A stretch of DNA of 32,484 bases from a virus: positions 1-32,484 of the IMG/VR virus record IMGVR_UViG_3300031951_000752. The stretch is one strand, 5' to 3'. Of the stretch, positions 30,471 to 32,484 are shown in pieces. A program made the position numbers and the translations under genes. Positions within the stretch are counted from its first letter, which is position 1, and the number at the start of each line of letters is the position of its first letter. Under the pieces are notes generated by a model. The model was not told the origin of the DNA. It saw nothing but the letters and a program-made list of their open reading frames with translations, and searched no databases.

Positions 30471-30896
30471 ATGCAGACCTTCCTTCCATCCCCGTCCTAC
30501 GAAGAGTCGGCACGGGTTCTTGATTACAAGCGTCTGGGCAAACAGCGCGTGGAGACTAAGCAGATATTACTTGCCATGGGTAAAACGTCGGGTGGTTGGG
30601 TGAACCATCCGGCGACGAAGATGTGGCGAGGTCACGAGGTTGAGTTGTGCAGGTACGGTGCAGCCATGAGCCGCGAGTGGGTGTCACGAGGGTACAAGGA
30701 TACTCTGCACGCCTTCTTCACGGATCTCATGGACAAATTACAATCGGATGGACGGCAGGATACGCCACCGCCATGGCTAGGCGACGAGGCTATCCACGCA
30801 TCGCACCGCAGTAACTTGCTACGTAAAGACCCAGAGTTCTACAGAAAGTATGGCTGGCTTGAGTCATCCGATCTTCCGTACATCTGGCCTGTGTGA
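30471..30896 (+). CDS. Pyrimidine dimer DNA glycosylase-like protein (MSMEG_6728 type)
   Basis: The product is 141 residues. It begins MQTFLPSPSYEESARVLDYK and continues RLGKQRVETKQILLAMG, then NHPATKMWRGHE, then HASHRSNLLRKDPEFYRKYGW. This is the pattern of the MSMEG_6728-like family that is annotated as pyrimidine dimer DNA glycosylase. The name is from pattern memory, and activity in this subgroup is not well shown. Placed just after the VWA gene in the same direction. It could repair phage DNA or act on modified bases. Confidence 0.7.
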   Translation: MQTFLPSPSYEESARVLDYKRLGKQRVETKQILLAMGKTSGGWVNHPATKMWRGHEVELCRYGAAMSREWVSRGYKDTLHAFFTDLMDKLQSDGRQDTPPPWLGDEAIHASHRSNLLRKDPEFYRKYGWLESSDLPYIWPV

Positions 30897-30956
30897 CGGT
30901 GGGTTCGTTTCGCAAAAACCGGCTAACGCGATTAAACAAATCTTAGGAGAAATGTT

Positions 30957-32000
30957 ATGAGCATGAATGTACAGTCCGCTACGTCCTTTTTCTTGGCAGG
31001 TCTTCATGACGATGCTACTAGGAAGGAGATACAGACCAGCCGATTCTGGCCGATCATCGTTGCAGCCATCAATCAGGTGAAAGACCCAGATGATTCTCTG
31101 GTTGTCGGGCCTATCGAGCGGTTCACACTAACAAAGTCTCTGAAAAGCGTAGACCTAGTGACCCGAGCCGGGCTGCGCGTCTGCGCGGTATATAGAGATG
31201 ATGAAGACCCAGATGGATGTATTGCGTTCGGTGGCATCAACGAGCCGCATCGCCTTGGAAGTTCGTGGTCGTGTATGAACGTCGCCGTAGCGAGTAAGAA
31301 CGTCAAGTACATCGTCCGTAAGATCAAATATCAGGACAGCGACCCGTACTACGCTATCCATAACCGATGGCGTGATACCAAGCAGTTCCTCAGTTACCAA
31401 CTGAATTGCATGATGGAACGCGCTGTCAGGTCTAACGGTGTCATGCCGGAGAACATCAACATACCCGGCTATGCCGCTACCGCTCTGGTCAAAGCGTACA
31501 TGGGTGAGATAAACAAGATCGATATACCGCAACACATTGTTACGCAGATCGAGACACAGTACCGAGAGTACGTCAACAAGAAAGAGAAGGCTAAGGATTG
31601 CGTATCTAACCTGCGGCAGATGCTCAACAACGACAAGTGGGTGATGCTGAGCGATATGGATGGTGCGGTGATTGTTGGTGCTATCAGTAAGCGCAATTTG
31701 CAGGCAGCGTTGGATAGTTACGAACTCAGCGGCGAAATACCAGACCACAACAAGTTTACGTACATAGACGCCATCGTTCCCTTCAAGCGATACCCGTCGT
31801 TCGATGCGATTGAGGATGACATTCGTCGTGATATCGAGATGCAGTTGACCATGCTCAAGATACATACGAACTCTGACAAGCCGCCTTTGCTCACGGCTAA
31901 CGATACCGAGCGTGGACACCGGGTTTATGCCGACATTGGCGTGATGGTGAGCAGCGACTACTCGCGGTCTCCGGTAGTTGTTGTAGATAAAACGGTGTGA
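30957..32000 (+). CDS. Phage protein of unknown function
   Basis: The product is 347 residues with AGGAG before the ATG. It is mixed alpha/beta, with no membrane segments. Notable lines are VGPIERFTLTKSLKSVDLVT, RVCAVYRDDEDPDGCIAFG and IHNRWRDTKQFLSYQLNCMM. No catalytic motif is recognised. It lies between the glycosylase-like gene and another unknown, in the early block. Confidence 0.75.
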   Translation: MSMNVQSATSFFLAGLHDDATRKEIQTSRFWPIIVAAINQVKDPDDSLVVGPIERFTLTKSLKSVDLVTRAGLRVCAVYRDDEDPDGCIAFGGINEPHRLGSSWSCMNVAVASKNVKYIVRKIKYQDSDPYYAIHNRWRDTKQFLSYQLNCMMERAVRSNGVMPENINIPGYAATALVKAYMGEINKIDIPQHIVTQIETQYREYVNKKEKAKDCVSNLRQMLNNDKWVMLSDMDGAVIVGAISKRNLQAALDSYELSGEIPDHNKFTYIDAIVPFKRYPSFDAIEDDIRRDIEMQLTMLKIHTNSDKPPLLTANDTERGHRVYADIGVMVSSDYSRSPVVVVDKTV

Positions 32001-32015
32001 CTAACGGAGAGCCCC

Positions 32016-32396
32016 ATGCACTTAGTCGAAGAGTCAAATGTAATACACATACCTGTGAGGGTTGGCGAGAAGACCGTAACGGTATGGGTTGCTACAGATC
32101 ATTGTAGGTACTTCACACACCACGAGGTTCCTGAATGGTTGAAGCAGCGCCTCACGATGATCATGTCATGCGATAACAAATATCTGACCACACGTGATGC
32201 CATGGACTACAGCATCGCACCGAATGGAATTGTGATGCGGTCAGCATATGAAGACAGTAAGAGAGAATGTCCCGAGGGGTTCGAAGATATAGGTTGGCGT
32301 GTGAATGACAAATACTATTACGTAGTTGCAGACACACAGACCGTAGATGAGTTGAAGATTGGTGCTGAAGTTATCCGTGAGAGGTTGAGACCATGA
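32016..32396 (+). CDS. Phage protein of unknown function
   Basis: The product is 126 residues and begins MHLVEESNVIHIPVRVGE. It has a beta-rich start (EKTVTVWVATDHCRYFTHH) and ends with a helical stretch (TQTVDELKIGAEVIRERLRP). It overlaps the next gene as ATGA. No family recognised. Confidence 0.7.
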   Translation: MHLVEESNVIHIPVRVGEKTVTVWVATDHCRYFTHHEVPEWLKQRLTMIMSCDNKYLTTRDAMDYSIAPNGIVMRSAYEDSKRECPEGFEDIGWRVNDKYYYVVADTQTVDELKIGAEVIRERLRP

Positions 32397-32484
32397 CACC
32401 AGAAGGAAAAGTTAAGGCGAAGGTAAAGAAAATTCTTAACGAGGTGGGTGCGTACTACGCCATGCCCATAGGAACTGGTATAGG
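32393..32484 (+). CDS. VRR-NUC-type nuclease (partial, N-terminus)
   Basis: Thirty codons are visible, beginning with an ATGA overlap: MTPEGKVKAKVKKILNEVGA, then YYAMPIGTG. The combination of a 'TPEGKVKAKVKKIL' helix and 'YYxMPxGxG' strand is typical of the start of phage VRR-NUC (PD-(D/E)XK) nucleases. The catalytic part lies beyond the right edge. Called from this start only. Confidence 0.65.
   Translation, partial: MTPEGKVKAKVKKILNEVGAYYAMPIGTGI

Noticed and set aside
1-32484. tRNA genes, insertion sequences, integrase or attachment sites
   Set aside because: I looked for them and saw no cloverleaf, transposase, integrase or direct-repeat pair that would support any of these.

Overview
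The window is most simply read as part of the genome of an uncultured, tailed, probably podovirus-like bacteriophage. The evidence is a complete morphogenesis order (small and large terminase, large portal, scaffold, major capsid protein, connector proteins, tail fibres, lysis-type membrane proteins), dense packing with ATGA/TGATG/TAATG overlaps, Shine-Dalgarno sequences and sigma70-like promoters. The host is bacterial but cannot be named from the sequence. No tail tube, sheath or tape-measure gene is visible. The gp4-like and 'adaptor'-like proteins together with an ~840-residue portal favour a podovirus plan.

Left part (1-24307, minus strand): one late operon read right to left. Packaging comes first (TerS, TerL, portal). 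Next is the head block: a GroES-like co-chaperonin, the scaffold, two small head proteins and the major capsid protein, followed by a strong UUCG hairpin that probably trims read-through. Two structural proteins follow, then a string of tiny very basic proteins, the neck/adaptor proteins, and two structural proteins. A 1,496-residue collagen-like fibre with a C-terminal S74 self-cleaving chaperone is next. It is followed by a set of accessory tail proteins (a 20-residue/11-residue repeat protein, a second collagen-like protein, and two proteins sharing a duplicated C-terminal module). The operon ends in the window with a 2-oxoglutarate/Fe(II) oxygenase and two membrane (lysis-like) proteins; the last is cut by the left edge.

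Middle (24308-26160): a divergent control region. It holds a G-rich block next to the terminase gene, one isolated GC-rich gene of unknown function with its own terminator, and a ~650-bp non-coding segment. That segment is full of TTGGAACA/TGTTCCAA repeats, including a perfect 26-bp inverted repeat, and is a candidate replication origin.

Right part (26026-32484, plus strand): early/middle genes under at least two good sigma70-type promoters. They comprise four small (mostly Cys-rich or acidic) proteins, then a DUF3150 / MoxR-type AAA+ ATPase / metallopeptidase-VWA module, a pyrimidine-dimer-glycosylase-like protein, two unknowns and the start of a VRR-NUC-type nuclease at the right edge.

Five copies of one palindrome (TTCTGGGA-N3-TCCCAGAA) lie only in intergenic DNA between 24487 and 28089 and look like operators for one regulator not encoded here. 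The most notable ideas are: (i) a prolyl-hydroxylase-like enzyme encoded in the same late operon as collagen-like Gly-Pro-Thr fibres; (ii) the three-gene DUF3150-AAA-VWA machine; (iii) the five-site operator set; (iv) the iteron-like region.
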